The notes below the pieces were generated by a model, which did no database searches, had not been told where the DNA came from, and saw only the letters and a list, made by a program, of their open reading frames with translations. Below are positions 8,562 through 19,200 of a stretch of 64,000 nt of DNA, piece by piece. The position numbers and the translations under genes were made by a program. Source of the DNA: Mycoplasmopsis anatis. Lineage in GTDB: Bacteria > Bacillota_I > Bacilli_A > Mycoplasmatales > Metamycoplasmataceae. The DNA is taken from the NCBI RefSeq assembly GCF_900660655.1, contig NZ_LR215035.1, forward strand, positions 806,001-870,000, in the 5' to 3' direction. Each line of letters begins with the position of its first letter. Position 1 is the first letter of the stretch.

Positions 8562-9765
8562 TATTGAATTTAACCCAAAAATTATGAATCAAATAAACGA
8601 AGTAAATTCAAAATTTAAAAGCAAGAACTTTTTGAATAGTGATTATTTCGAGTTTATGGAAATTGCATCTAATGTGAATAATAAAAAAATTTCTCAAATT
8701 ATTAATTGTTTAAATGAAATTATTGAAAATAAAACTCAGACACTTGTTGTTTATTCTAACAATAGGGTTGAACATAATATAAATCTAATTAAAAATTATT
8801 TGTATAGTAAGTCAAAAAAATGATTTAATTCCACTATTGAGATAGTTTTTTTAAATTCAGATGATAATACTGAAAAATACAATAAAAATTTGGAATTTAT
8901 ATTAAATAAAGTATCAAAATTTAGTTTTATTATTATTAGAAATGAATTCAATTTATATGAAAATACAAGCCGTTTCAAAGATTTTATTAAATTATTTACA
9001 AATAAATTAGGATTTGAATATTTCGGAAATAATAGTTATCTTTTTATACCTTCAAATTCCACTAAATTTATCAATGAGTTTTCATTAAATAGTAGGTTCA
9101 TTTCATTAATTAGCTCTAAAATTTCAAGAAATTTATTTTATTTTACTGATTATATGTTACTTCTGTATGCATTTGCTGGCGTCAATATTTATGAATTTAT
9201 TAAAGGTTATAAAACCTGTTTTGCACTTAGCAATGAGGATTTTGAAAATAATTTGCCTCTCGAAATTGCATCACAGCTTTATTTTAATCTGACTAGAAAA
9301 AATGAGTTTAATTTAATTTTCTTAGCTTACAATTCACCATCATTAAAATTGTTAATAAATGATTTAACACAAAATTTAAATTACATTGATTCATCAAATT
9401 TTTATGATAGGTTTGAATTACCACATAATATTTACCAAAATTATCAAATGTTTTTAGAGTACAACAAAAATAAATCGGTTCTATTTTTTAACTTACTAAA
9501 TGAAAAAATAGATTACCAAATTAGTCCGGAAGTTGATAATGACTATCTAGGTCAAAACATTATTATAAATTCTCTTGAACAGCTCAATAATGACGTTTCG
9601 AATTTATTTATAGATAGTTTAAGTTTTAATAATTCATATACTCAGTCTCTAATTGTTGAAATATACAATAACGATCATTATCATTTAGGGTATATTCTTA
9701 GTTTAAATTCATTAATTCTTGTTTATCTTTCAATTTTTAATAATGTAAGTGCATTTAAAAAATAA
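8524..9765 (+). CDS. glucose-6-phosphate isomerase relative lacking the active site
   Basis: A 413-residue protein, close to PGI length, with one UGA Trp. Seen by eye it follows PGI throughout. TLVVYSNNRVEHN sits where PGI has the LVVxGIGGSYLGA loop. IIIRNEFNLYEN replaces the ISKSGTTTE loop. ISRNLFYFTDYMLLLYAFAGVNI replaces the GGRYSVLTxVGLLPxAxxGI signature. LIVEIYNNDHYHLGYI matches the late LVVEI...GYL segment, and FNNVSAFKK ends where PGI has FxQPGVExYKK. The phosphate-binding glycine/serine loops and the catalytic Glu/His motifs are therefore gone, and the C-terminus stops at the lysine signature. The frame is intact, so it may be a retained pseudoenzyme rather than debris. The homology is a manual judgement. 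No ribosome binding site is obvious; translation may be coupled to the S1 gene. Confidence 0.65.
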
Positions 9766-9766
9766 A

Positions 9767-9783
9767 AAACTCAAGTTGAGTTT
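9767..9783. terminator. short bidirectional hairpin between convergent genes
   Basis: AAACTC, loop AAGTT, GAGTTT, flanked by A-rich sequence on the left and T-rich on the right. It separates the plus-strand pseudo-isomerase from the minus-strand mgtE. Confidence 0.45.
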
Positions 9784-9785
9784 AA

Positions 9786-11234
9786 TTATGCAAAAACCAC
9801 AAAAGATAATCAAAATATAAATATTGTAATTCCAAAAAAGATCAATGTTGAAATCGCATCGGTTAATGTCGTAAGAATTGGTGCGGACATAACAGCAGGA
9901 TCTTTTTTTAGTTTTAGAGCAAAAATTGGAATAATTGTACCTAAAAATTTAGCTAAAATTATGACTAATCACAAGGCTATGGATGAAGCCAAAATCATAA
10001 AAACAATCGAAATTCTTTCTTCATTATTTAGTAAATCACCAGAAACTAAAAAGTAAATACTCAATCTTAATACATTCACAAAAAATAGAATAAATCCAAC
10101 AATAACAGAAATGTTAAATTCTTTAAGTATTACTCTTTTTATATCTTTAGCTTCAATTTCCCCTAGAGCTAAGGAACGAGTTATAGTTGTTGAAGATTGC
10201 GATCCTGCATTTCCTGCTGCACCAGAAATAACTGGTATTAACGAAACAATGATGGCAGTTGATAAAGTAACTCCTAACGACTTAATAAAATTCTCTGAAA
10301 TGTCAGTAAAACTTTGGATAATAAATTGGCTTAGTGTAGCCGAAACCATTAGAACAATAAGTCATAAAATCCTTGACTTTACAATACCTAGTACAGTTGT
10401 TTTAATATATGATTCTTCTTTATCTTCTATAGTAATACCAGCCATTTTATACATATCTTCAGTTGCAGAATTACGAACAATATCAATAACATCATCAGAT
10501 GTAATCATACCAACAAGACGATTATCGCTTGTTACAACCGGAAGCGATGACATGTCGTGTTCGGCGAATATATTTGAAGCATGCTCAGTATCATTGTGAG
10601 CATATACCGAAGGTACAGCTGAATAAAGTGACTCTATTTTTTCATTTTCATTAGCAAAAACAATTTCTTCTAAAGAAATAGAGCCAAGAAGAACACCTTT
10701 ATCATCGGTAACGAAGAAATAGTGTGATAGTTCAGCATTATTCTTTTTATAATCACGTTTGATTTTATTCAATGCTTTTTTACAAGTATAATCAGCCTTA
10801 ATAGTTGAAATATCAACTGACATGATACTTCCAACTTGATCTTCTTTATATTTTAAAATGTTATTAATTAAATTTCTTTTTTCAGGCGGTGTTTCAAAAA
10901 GTATTCTTTTTTGAATATTAGCTGGTAGATCTTCAATAACGTCTGCAAGTTCGTCACTTTGAAGTTCTTGAAGTATCTCCATTCCTCACTCTTCAGTAAA
11001 GCTAGTTGCTAATTTTGTTTTAACATCATCTTCAAGATAGCTAAATAATTCAGCAGCTTCATCTCTTTTTAAGACCCTTAAATAAAATAATTGATCTTCT
11101 AGTGAAAGTTGTTCAAAGCAACTTGCAACATATGCAATTGGATATTCATCAAGGAATTCTCGAGATAATTTTACGCTCTTATTTTTTACCAAACTTTGTA
11201 ATTCTTCGAACATTTGATCAATATTGTTGTCCAT
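9786..11234 (-). CDS. mgtE: magnesium transporter MgtE
   Basis: Mg2+ channel/transporter of the inner membrane, 482 residues. The order is that of MgtE: an N-terminal helical domain (VASCFEQLSLEDQLFYLRVLKRDEAAELF), two CBS domains (SVDISTIKADYTCKKAL; SLPVVTSDNRLVGMITSDDVIDI) that sense Mg2+, then a C-terminal membrane domain with SLIPVISGAAGNAGSQSST, the conserved pore segment. Five membrane helices follow to the end FVVFA. The start has a strong AAGGAGGT ribosome binding site. It is the last gene of a minus-strand run beginning at ezrA and lies 40 bp after the c-di-AMP synthase gene. Confidence 0.95.
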
Positions 11235-11274
11235 ATGACCTCCTTGAAGTTTTTAGTTAAAAAACTAGTATTTA

Positions 11275-11925
11275 CTAGTCTTTTAAATATTTAATTAATT
11301 GCTCTTGAAACTCTTCAAGTTTTATGGGAACAATGTTTCCATTTTTAGCAATTGAAATAGTACCTGTTTCTTCAGAAACAACTATAGTTGTAGCATCACA
11401 AATTTCACTAATTCCCATTGCTGCTCTATGTCTAGAACCATATTTATTGTCCATACTTTTTCTAGTAATTTTATAGAATGTTGATGCATAGTAAATCTTA
11501 TTATTTCTAATAACCACAGCTCCATCATGTAATGGACTTTCTTTATTAAAAATCGAAATTAGTAGAGAGCTTGAAATATTGGCATTTATAATAACTCCAT
11601 CAGTTCTTAAATTGTCAATATTATCACTGTTCTCTATCGTAACAATAGCACCAACTTTATTTTTGCTAAGAAAGGCAACCGCTTCTCTTAATTGGTTGAT
11701 AAGTCTAACTTGAGTACTTCTTCCTAATTTGTCATATTTACTTTTCATCATTTTTGATTTAATAAGCTCAAGTAATTTTGGTAAACCAACCAAGATTAAA
11801 ACAAAAGAAACCAAAGCAGTTATAATAATTAACAAAATTAATTGAGTAGTTTCTAACATTTTTCCAGTTGACACACTTGCAGTAGTCACTGTGCTTGAAA
11901 CATCTTTAAGTACATTAACTAACAT
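11275..11925 (-). CDS. diadenylate cyclase (CdaM/CdaA type)
   Basis: Membrane-bound enzyme making c-di-AMP from two ATP, 216 residues. One TM segment lies at about residues 28-48, followed by the DAC domain with both catalytic motifs, DGA (134-136, in PLHDGAVVIRNN) and RHR (165-167, in KYGSRHRAAMGIS). A single N-terminal TM matches the CdaM type of M. pneumoniae rather than the three-TM CdaA. The start at 11925 is chosen for its AGGAGGTCTC ribosome binding site, although the frame stays open 14 codons further upstream. Its neighbours are a 78-residue TM protein upstream and mgtE downstream. Confidence 0.93.
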   Translation of the reverse strand: MLVNVLKDVSSTVTTASVSTGKMLETTQLILLIIITALVSFVLILVGLPKLLELIKSKMMKSKYDKLGRSTQVRLINQLREAVAFLSKNKVGAIVTIENSDNIDNLRTDGVIINANISSSLLISIFNKESPLHDGAVVIRNNKIYYASTFYKITRKSMDNKYGSRHRAAMGISEICDATTIVVSEETGTISIAKNGNIVPIKLEEFQEQLIKYLKD

Positions 11926-11938
11926 GAGACCTCCTAAA

Positions 11939-12175
11939 CTAATTAGTAAAGAAATGAACAAAAGCAAATGCTAAAACTATTAATGATAAAACTAATAAAC
12001 TACCTAGAATTTTAAATAATAATTCATGTCTATTGCTTTTTCTAACATAACTAGATGCATTTGATTTATCATTAACTTTAACTGTAACATCTTTGTTATT
12101 TAATTCAATTTGATTCTGTTCATAATCATTTTTAAGAGCTTTTTTTCTTGCTTCAATTAATTCGTTGTTGTTCAT
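11939..12175 (-). CDS. small single-TM protein upstream of the diadenylate cyclase
   Basis: A 78-residue protein with about 50 charged, soluble residues and a C-terminal TM helix (LLFKILGSLLVLSLIVLAFAFVHFF). The start has a TAGGAGAAAA ribosome binding site, and its stop lies 13 bp ahead of the cyclase start, within the same ribosome binding region. I recognise no family. Its position next to the cyclase resembles that of CdaR-like regulators in Firmicutes, but there is no sequence similarity to claim. Confidence 0.75.
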   Translation of the reverse strand: MNNNELIEARKKALKNDYEQNQIELNNKDVTVKVNDKSNASSYVRKSNRHELLFKILGSLLVLSLIVLAFAFVHFFTN

Positions 12176-12212
12176 TTTTCTCCTAAATATATAAATTATA
12201 CTAAATAATTTA

Positions 12213-13346
12213 TTATGAAATTTTAATGGTTTGTATTTGTTCTTTGATTAGTTTATCTTCAAGAGAACTAATCATATCCAATTCTTCTTCTAATTTTATA
12301 ACCGTTTCTAAGTCAGGTTTAGTTACAGGTTCTTTTGGAGCAAAAAGCTCACATGTTTCGTTTGCTTTAATAATCGACGTTTCATAAGTTCCAATTCTAC
12401 GAGCAATATTGATTATTTCGTTCTTATCATAACTTAATAATGGTCTAAGAATTTGCATTTCGGTGCTTTTACCTATAACAGCCATAGATTCTAAGGTTTG
12501 TGAAGCAACTTGTCCAAGATTATCACCATTAGAAAGAGCGATAATTCCTTTATTTTTAGCTATAGATTCAGCTATTCTATAAAAACTTCTTCTCATTAGA
12601 GTAATTTTGTAACTTTGATTTGATGTTAAAGCTAAATAATTCATTAATAATGTATAGTTTGCTAAATGTAAGTAACTTACACCTTGATATTTGCTTAAAA
12701 CTTGCACAAAATGTTTCATTTTGTTTACTGTTTTTTCATCAGTGTGAGGAGGTGTTATAAAACTAAGAAACTCAATTTTAAGTCCTCTTTTCATTAATTG
12801 CAAGGCTGCAACAGGACTATCTATTCCACCACTGAGTAAATGCATAATTTTTCCACTTGATCCAACTGGCAAACCGCCTATTCCTTGGATATAGTCTGAG
12901 AAAATGTATACATTTTTTTCTCTTACTTCAATATAAAAAGTCTGATCTGGATCATGTACATCAACTTTAAGATTAGAATTTTTTAATACATGAGCACCTA
13001 AAATATTGTTGATTTCGCTTGAATTGATAGGATATTGTTTGTAATGTCTTCTAGTTTCAATCTTAAAAGTTTTACTTTCATCTCTTATAAGCATTAAAAC
13101 ATTTTTTTTGATTTCTTCCATTTCGTGAGAACATACTATAACAGGCGAGTATGAACTAATTCCAAAAATATATTGTAGGTTATTAATTGTTTCTTCTGAA
13201 TAATCGGTGTACATTCTATCAAATTGTACGTCCACTTTTTGGTTTAAAATTCTTTCTGCATTTTGTTTTAAGCAGTTAGTAAAAAATTTTCTATTTTTTT
13301 TCTTTAAGACTAGCTCACCATATCTAATTAAAATTTTGCTATACAT
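12213..13346 (-). CDS. thiI: tRNA 4-thiouridylation protein ThiI
   Basis: tRNA sulfurtransferase of 377 residues that adenylates U8 of tRNA for 4-thiouridine formation. The N-terminal ferredoxin-like and THUMP domains (about 1-160) are followed by a PP-loop ATP pyrophosphatase domain with SGGIDSP at 172-178. The C-terminal rhodanese domain of the E. coli enzyme is absent, as in Bacillus, where a cysteine desulfurase supplies sulfur. The start overlaps the end of ezrA by 8 bp. In B. subtilis ezrA, a nifS-type gene and thiI are neighbours (recalled); the nifS gene is missing here. Confidence 0.94.
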   Translation of the reverse strand: MYSKILIRYGELVLKKKNRKFFTNCLKQNAERILNQKVDVQFDRMYTDYSEETINNLQYIFGISSYSPVIVCSHEMEEIKKNVLMLIRDESKTFKIETRRHYKQYPINSSEINNILGAHVLKNSNLKVDVHDPDQTFYIEVREKNVYIFSDYIQGIGGLPVGSSGKIMHLLSGGIDSPVAALQLMKRGLKIEFLSFITPPHTDEKTVNKMKHFVQVLSKYQGVSYLHLANYTLLMNYLALTSNQSYKITLMRRSFYRIAESIAKNKGIIALSNGDNLGQVASQTLESMAVIGKSTEMQILRPLLSYDKNEIINIARRIGTYETSIIKANETCELFAPKEPVTKPDLETVIKLEEELDMISSLEDKLIKEQIQTIKIS

Positions 13347-14946
13347 TGTTATGTCTCTCTTTCTTTTGATAAATTTCTAATATTTCTTTGAAAGCTTGAT
13401 TATATTTTTTATCATTATATAAATTTATAGCATTTTCAATAATTTCATTATTAATTGTAGAGTTTTTTAATTGGTTTATTCTATCATATATAAACTCAAA
13501 TGAATCTTTATATCATCTTGCTTGCGAATATAAATTAATTATATAAATTAGTTGGCTTTTTCATGCATCCATTATAGAGTTTATTTCATCAACTTCAATA
13601 AATTTATTATCAAGTGCTTTAGAATATGCTAAATGAATTTCCTTAAGTTTATTTAGTTCTATTTCACTAACTTCATTTTCAAGAATATCTACATTTAATA
13701 ATTGATAATAAAGTGATTTAGTGTTTTCAAAATATTCTATAAAATTCTGTTTTACTTGATTATCTTTTTCTTTATTTGTTATATTTTCTTCAACTAATCT
13801 TAACGCCTGCGAACAGTTGTTTAAGAAAAAGTTTATATTGTTAAATAAATCTTGGTAATTCTTATCATCACACTTTTGTATAATTTCATATGATTTATTA
13901 ATATTCTCAAATAATTCATTTATTTGATCCTTAACACTTAAATCAAATTTAGCAAGTTTTACATATTCATAAATTTCTTTGAAAACTTCAAAATAAACTT
14001 TGATATTTTCTACTATTATTTTCTTGTTATTTTTATTTGTATAAAGTTCGAAAATTAGTTTATAAATTTGTCTTAATTTCTTTTCTGTTGATTCACAATT
14101 TTCCACTTTTAAGTTTTTTTGTAGTTTAATAATGTCATTTTTCAAATTAGATAAATATATATTATTTTTGTTATTTTTTAATACATCTGGCAAATTATTG
14201 TATAACGATCATTCAAAATTTGCCGCCTTATCTATTCAAATTATCAATTGATGCATCTTATTTTGCAAATCGTTGATTATAAAATCAAGGTTATCAAAAT
14301 CCGCTGATACTTTTTTATTTTCAACGGTATTTAATTCTTGTGAAATTAAATTTATTTGTTCTATAATATATTCAAATGAATTAACTAACTTAAATCGATT
14401 TAAGTTTGAATATTGTCTTAAATTAGTAATTATTTCATACATTTTTGATCATATTTCATCAATTGTATTTCATTTCTCATTCAATTCTTTTGAAATGTCG
14501 AAAAACTTAACTGTTAGTTCATCTAACTTTTTGTTATTCGCAACGATTTTTTTGTAATTTTTAACTAAATTGGACAAATTCTTAATCGAGTATAGCTCAT
14601 TCATTTTTTGATAAATTTCTTTAATAACATCAGTTTCTAAAATAATATTTCTATTTAACTCTGACAGCTCTTTGTAGGAGATAATTGAATCGTTTTTTCT
14701 TTTCCGTACATTTTCAAATCTAGTCATAATATTACTAATCTTTTGGACTTTTTTATTTACCGAAGTTTTAAGATTATTAGTTTTTTCATAAATTAACTTC
14801 ACAACTAACTGTAACACTAAATATACTATTGCAGCAAGTAAAACTGCAACAGCAACTGATATAATAGTTATAACTACAATTTTTATTGTTTCAGACTTAA
14901 TTGAAGTGTTATTAGCAATTTCAAAAAGTTTATTTTTAATGTCCAT
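13339..14946 (-). CDS. ezrA: EzrA-like division regulator
   Basis: A 535-residue protein with one N-terminal TM segment (about 22-50, IKIVVITIISVAVAVLLAAI) and then continuous predicted coiled coil to the end, the architecture of EzrA, which controls FtsZ ring placement from the inner face of the membrane. Family motifs cannot be confirmed by eye. The neighbouring thiI (8-bp overlap) and divergent rpsD match the ezrA neighbourhood I recall in Bacillus, which supports the name. The start has an AGAGGAAG ribosome binding site. The gene contains many UGA Trp codons. It is probably the first gene of the ezrA-thiI-TM protein-cdaM-mgtE transcript. Confidence 0.75.
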
Positions 14947-15157
14947 ATTTAGCTTCCTCTTATGTTTTAAAATAATTATATAAAGATTAGTAAAAAAATG
15001 AAAATATTATAAAATATTTAAGCATAAATACAGCGGTTTATTATTTTTAGAATTGATTTTGTTAAACAAAGTGAAAAGTAGAAGAGCTGAAAATTCGAAA
15101 TCTTAAAATAAAATCAACTAATTAGGAGTAAACACCTTTATGCAGAAAGAGGAAAAA

Positions 15158-15757
15158 ATGTCAAGATATACTGGACCAGTATTCAAAAAATCACGTCGTT
15201 TAGGTTACTCTATCTTAGAAACTGGTAAAGAATTTGCTAAAGGTAGAAAAAGAACATATGCACCTGGTCAACATGGAAACAAAAGAGTTAAACTATCTGA
15301 TTATGGTTTACACTTATATGAAAAACAAAAAATTAAATTTGTTTTTGGAATTAACGAAAAACAACTTAGAAAAGTTTATGTTAAAGCTTCAAAAATGAAG
15401 GGTGTTACAGGTACAAATTTAATTCAATTACTTGAAAGCCGTTTAGATAACTTAGTTTACAGAGCTGGTTTTGCCACAACAAGAAAACAAGCTCGTCAAT
15501 TAGTTAATCACGGACATTTCACATTAGATGGTAAAAAGGCAGATATTCCATCAATCAGTGTTAAATTAGGTTCAAAAATTGAACTTAAAGAAAAATCAAG
15601 AAACAATATTCAAATTAAAGAAGCTTTAGAAAATTCTAACGCATCAGCATGATTAACAAGAAAAGATTTCACAGTTACTTATGATCGTTTACCAGAGCGT
15701 AATGAAGTTCACACAGAAATTAAAGATGCTTTAATTGTTGAGTTCTACGCTAAATAG
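15158..15757 (+). CDS. rpsD: 30S ribosomal protein S4
   Basis: Ribosomal protein S4, 199 residues, a primary 16S rRNA binder. The N-terminus [20 protein letters not shown] is that of S4, and the S4 RNA-binding domain is at [30 protein letters not shown]. The zinc-binding Cys residues of some S4 proteins are absent. The start at 15158 fits GAGG at 15150-15153 and family length; an in-frame ATG at 15140 is also possible. Translation passes one UGA (15650). The upstream 210 bp separate it from divergent ezrA. Confidence 0.96.
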
Positions 15758-15773
15758 CATTAAGGGAGTAAAT

Positions 15774-15983
15774 ATGAAAAAAAATATTCATCCACAATAT
15801 CACGAAGTTAAAGTAACTTGTTCAACATGCCAAAGAGAATTTGAATTTCGTTCAACTAGAAAACAATTTACAGTCGATGTTTGTTCTGGTTGTCATCCTG
15901 TTTACACAGGAAACAGAGCAAAAGTTAAAGCTACAGGTAGAATTGATAGATTTAACAGAAGACTTGAAAAAAAACAAAATTAA
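15774..15983 (+). CDS. rpmE: 50S ribosomal protein L31
   Basis: Ribosomal protein L31, 69 residues: KKNIHPQYHEVKVTCSTCQ with VCSGCHPVYTG. Both Cys pairs are kept, so this is the zinc-containing form. It lies 16 bp after rpsD with an AAGGGAG ribosome binding site, so the two are likely cotranscribed. Confidence 0.96.
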   Translation: MKKNIHPQYHEVKVTCSTCQREFEFRSTRKQFTVDVCSGCHPVYTGNRAKVKATGRIDRFNRRLEKKQN

Positions 15984-15990
15984 TTTAATT

Positions 15991-16091
15991 TATAAAACAC
16001 CAACAAGTAAACTAGCACAACGAAAGTTGACAAAAAATTATTTTAAGACATCATTGCAAATTACTTTGGTGTTTTTTTTTTTTTTTTTTTT
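15991..16091 (+). terminator. rpsD-rpmE terminator region with 20-T tract
   Basis: AAAACACCAA...AAGTAA (from 15994) is complementary to TTACTTTGGTGTTTT (16061-16075), with a loop near 50 nt, and is followed by 20 consecutive T (16072-16091). It probably ends the ribosomal-protein transcript. The T tract is unusually long and also sits just upstream of a TTGACA box. Confidence 0.6.
16043..16075 (+). repeat. 33-bp direct repeat, left copy
   Basis: TTAAGACATCA, 7 variable bases, then TTACTTTGGTGTTTT. The same pattern recurs at 19337-19369, so the two copies bracket the coiled-coil surface protein gene. Confidence 0.75.
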
Positions 16092-16095
16092 CGCT

Positions 16096-16101
16096 TTGAC
16101 A
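16096..16101 (+). promoter_or_regulatory. consensus -35 box after the 20-T tract
   Basis: TTGACA begins 5 bp after the 20-T tract. The best -10 candidates are CATAAA (16122, spacing 20) or TATATT further on, neither ideal. A perfect 15-bp inverted repeat (CTACTTT T AAAGTAG, 16161-16175) lies between here and the gene at 16228. Confidence 0.4.
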
Positions 16102-16227
16102 ATCTACAATTTTAGCATTCTCATAAAAGAATATATTACTAACAAAGCAATTTGAACTACCTACTTTTAAAGTAGTAAAATTATATTGAGATTAAATTTA
16201 CCAAAAAATAATACTAGGAGATGAGAA

Positions 16228-19200
16228 ATGTTAAGAGAAAAACAAAATGATAGAGTGAGACGGAAGAAAAAAGCAGCTTTATGAATTTTACTTCTAGGTT
16301 CAGCTGGTTTAGCTGTCACTGTTGCATGTTTGCATACAACAAAGTTAACATATTCAAAAGAACAAGAAACTCTTAAGACAACTATAAAAAATATAGAAGA
16401 TAAATTAAATGAATTTAAGAGCGATGATAACTCAAGCACAGAATTAGATGAATTTAAAAAATCTTTAGAAGAGGCAAAGAAAGTTGCTAATTCGAATACT
16501 GATGATTCAGAATATGTAAATACAAAAAAAGATATAACTGACAAGTTTAATAAAGTAATTTCAGAACAATTAGCAAATCAAAAAAATAAATTGAATAACA
16601 ATATCAAAACAACCAATGATTTGATAAATAACTCATTAAATTCAGAGATTTATAAAAATATTGTAGATGAATTAAAATCTTTAATTGATAACTATAATCC
16701 TCTTATAAAAAATGAAGAAGCAACCTATACTGAATTAGTTAAAGCCAACAAAACTATTGAAGAAGCTGTGAAAAATGCGGAGGAACAAAAAAATAAAATA
16801 GATAATTCAAATTCTAACAAGGACAAAGATTATCACTTAAAAATCGAAGAAATAGAAAATAAAATAAACGAAATTAAAAACAATATTATAAACAACAATA
16901 AAGAAAACAATGATGAAAAGCTAAATGAGATCATTAAAGATTTAGTTGATTTTATTGATCAAATTGATGGTAAAATAAACCAAATAGATCCTGATAAAAT
17001 TGACGAAAAAAAGAAAGAACTAGAAAATTTAGTTATCGATACACAAAACAAATTAGATTCATACAATAAAGAGAAAGAACAAAGTTCTGATAAATATAAT
17101 GAAATAATTTCAGAAAAGGATGAAATCAGTAAAAATCTTACAGAAAAAGATCAAGATTTAAAAAATGAATTAGATCAGGCTTTTTCTAAATTGCCTACAC
17201 CAGAAGAGATTAAAGATAAAACACTTTCAGAAATTGAAGAAAATATTAATAAAGCCGAAAATATTTTGACTGACATTAAAGACCGATTAGGAAATAACGG
17301 TTCAAGCAATAATAATTCAGGATATCAAGAAAAAATACAACAACTAAAAGATAAAATCGCAGAAATTAAAGAAAACATCCTTAATCCAAACAAAAATAGT
17401 AATGATCCTAAAGTGGATGAGATATTAACTGATTTAACTAATTTAGTGAATTCTTTAGATGGTAAAGAAAGTACTTTAACATCTCAACAAATCAACCAAA
17501 AAATTACAGAACTTATAACTTTAGAATCCTCTACTAAAGAAAAGTTAAATGAATACAATAATCAAAAAAATAACAATTTAAATCAATATAATAATACGCA
17601 TAAAGAAAAAGACGCCTTATCAGTAGAATTAACAAATAAAGAATTCTTAGATTTAAAAAATGAATTAGATCAGGCTTTTTCTAAATTGCCTACACCAGAA
17701 GAGATTAAAGATAAAACACTTTTAGAAATTGAAGAAGCTATTACAAGAGCAAATGCTGAAATAGAAAAAATTAAAAATAAAATTATTGGAATTGAGAATA
17801 AGAGAAACGAAATAAACAATACACATGATAATATTTTAAAAAATGAGCTTAACAAATACGAAGGTCTTGATATCAAAGAACAGTTAAAATCTAAAATAGA
17901 TGAATCAATAAAAAATGTGGATAAAACCACAAATATTGATGAATTAAATAGAAAATTAGAGGAGATTAATTCTGCATTAAAAAGGGCAGAACAAGATAAA
18001 AAAGAGTTTGATGCTGCAAAAAACAACCTCAATGAAATGGTATTTAACGCAAGTAAAGAAGATGTATTCAAATATGTATTATTTAATGGGTTATGAGATG
18101 AAATGAAAACGGTGTTGGATGAGGTAAATGGTAAAACATATAGAAATACATTTGAAGTTGAAGCAAGTATATATCAAGTGGACAATAAGTACAAAGATTT
18201 GGTAATGAGAAAAAATGAAATATTAGAAAACGCTATTAATACTGAAACTAATGAAATATACTCAACATTAGGTGATGACTTATCTAGTTTAAGTATGGCA
18301 AGTGATATAATCGACGAACTTAAAGCAAAAGTTGATAATGAAAATGAATCTGAAAAAATTGTGTACTATGAGAATTTAGTAAACATTAAAGAAAACGCAA
18401 AAGAATATGCTAAATACTTGAATTTATTTAATGATATAGAATTTAATTCTAATGTTCTTAACGGTAATACTTCACCAATAGAATTTACTAAATTAAATAC
18501 ACCTTTAGCAGAAACATTCTATAATTATTATCTTGAACAAAAATCATATATTAACCTAGTTAAAACACCAATTGAATTTAACAAAAATATAAATACAGTT
18601 GTTAATAATTTGAAAATAAAATACGAGGAATACAAAAAAACTCGTAATATTAACTCAATTAACATGATTTATGATTGAAGGTACAAAAGTCTTTCACTTA
18701 ACCGAATCGATATATATGAAATTCAAGAAGAAAAAGATAAAATTAAAAAATTATTTGAGGAAATGCATTCAAACAATGAAAATCTTACAAGTGATGAAAT
18801 ATATCAAAAGTGAGAAAGAATTACTAATGAGTTATTTAATATTTATGTTCCAAAATCTCAAAAACTTGATAGTGACATTAAAGAAAATAGTAACATTGAT
18901 TTAAATAAATACACTAAACTCAATAAAGAAATACAAGACTTATCAAAAGTAGAAAATAATCCCAAAATAAATACATATAACTTAATTTATTCATATTATA
19001 GTTGTTTAACTCAATATAGTGCATCTATGGAATCTGTAAAATTTATAAGTAAAATTACAGAAACAGAAAACTTTATAAAAGATTCACTTGGTGAAAATGA
19101 AAAATATTCATCAATAAAACAAGAATTACAATCAACTCTAACAAAAGTAAAAAATGACTTTGACCTTTATAATTACAGATCTCAAAGTGAATATAAAAAT

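Noticed and set aside
11234-11275. Mg2+ (M-box) riboswitch ahead of mgtE
   Set aside because: Only 40 bp separate mgtE from the preceding gene, too short for the element, and no conserved M-box sequence is visible.
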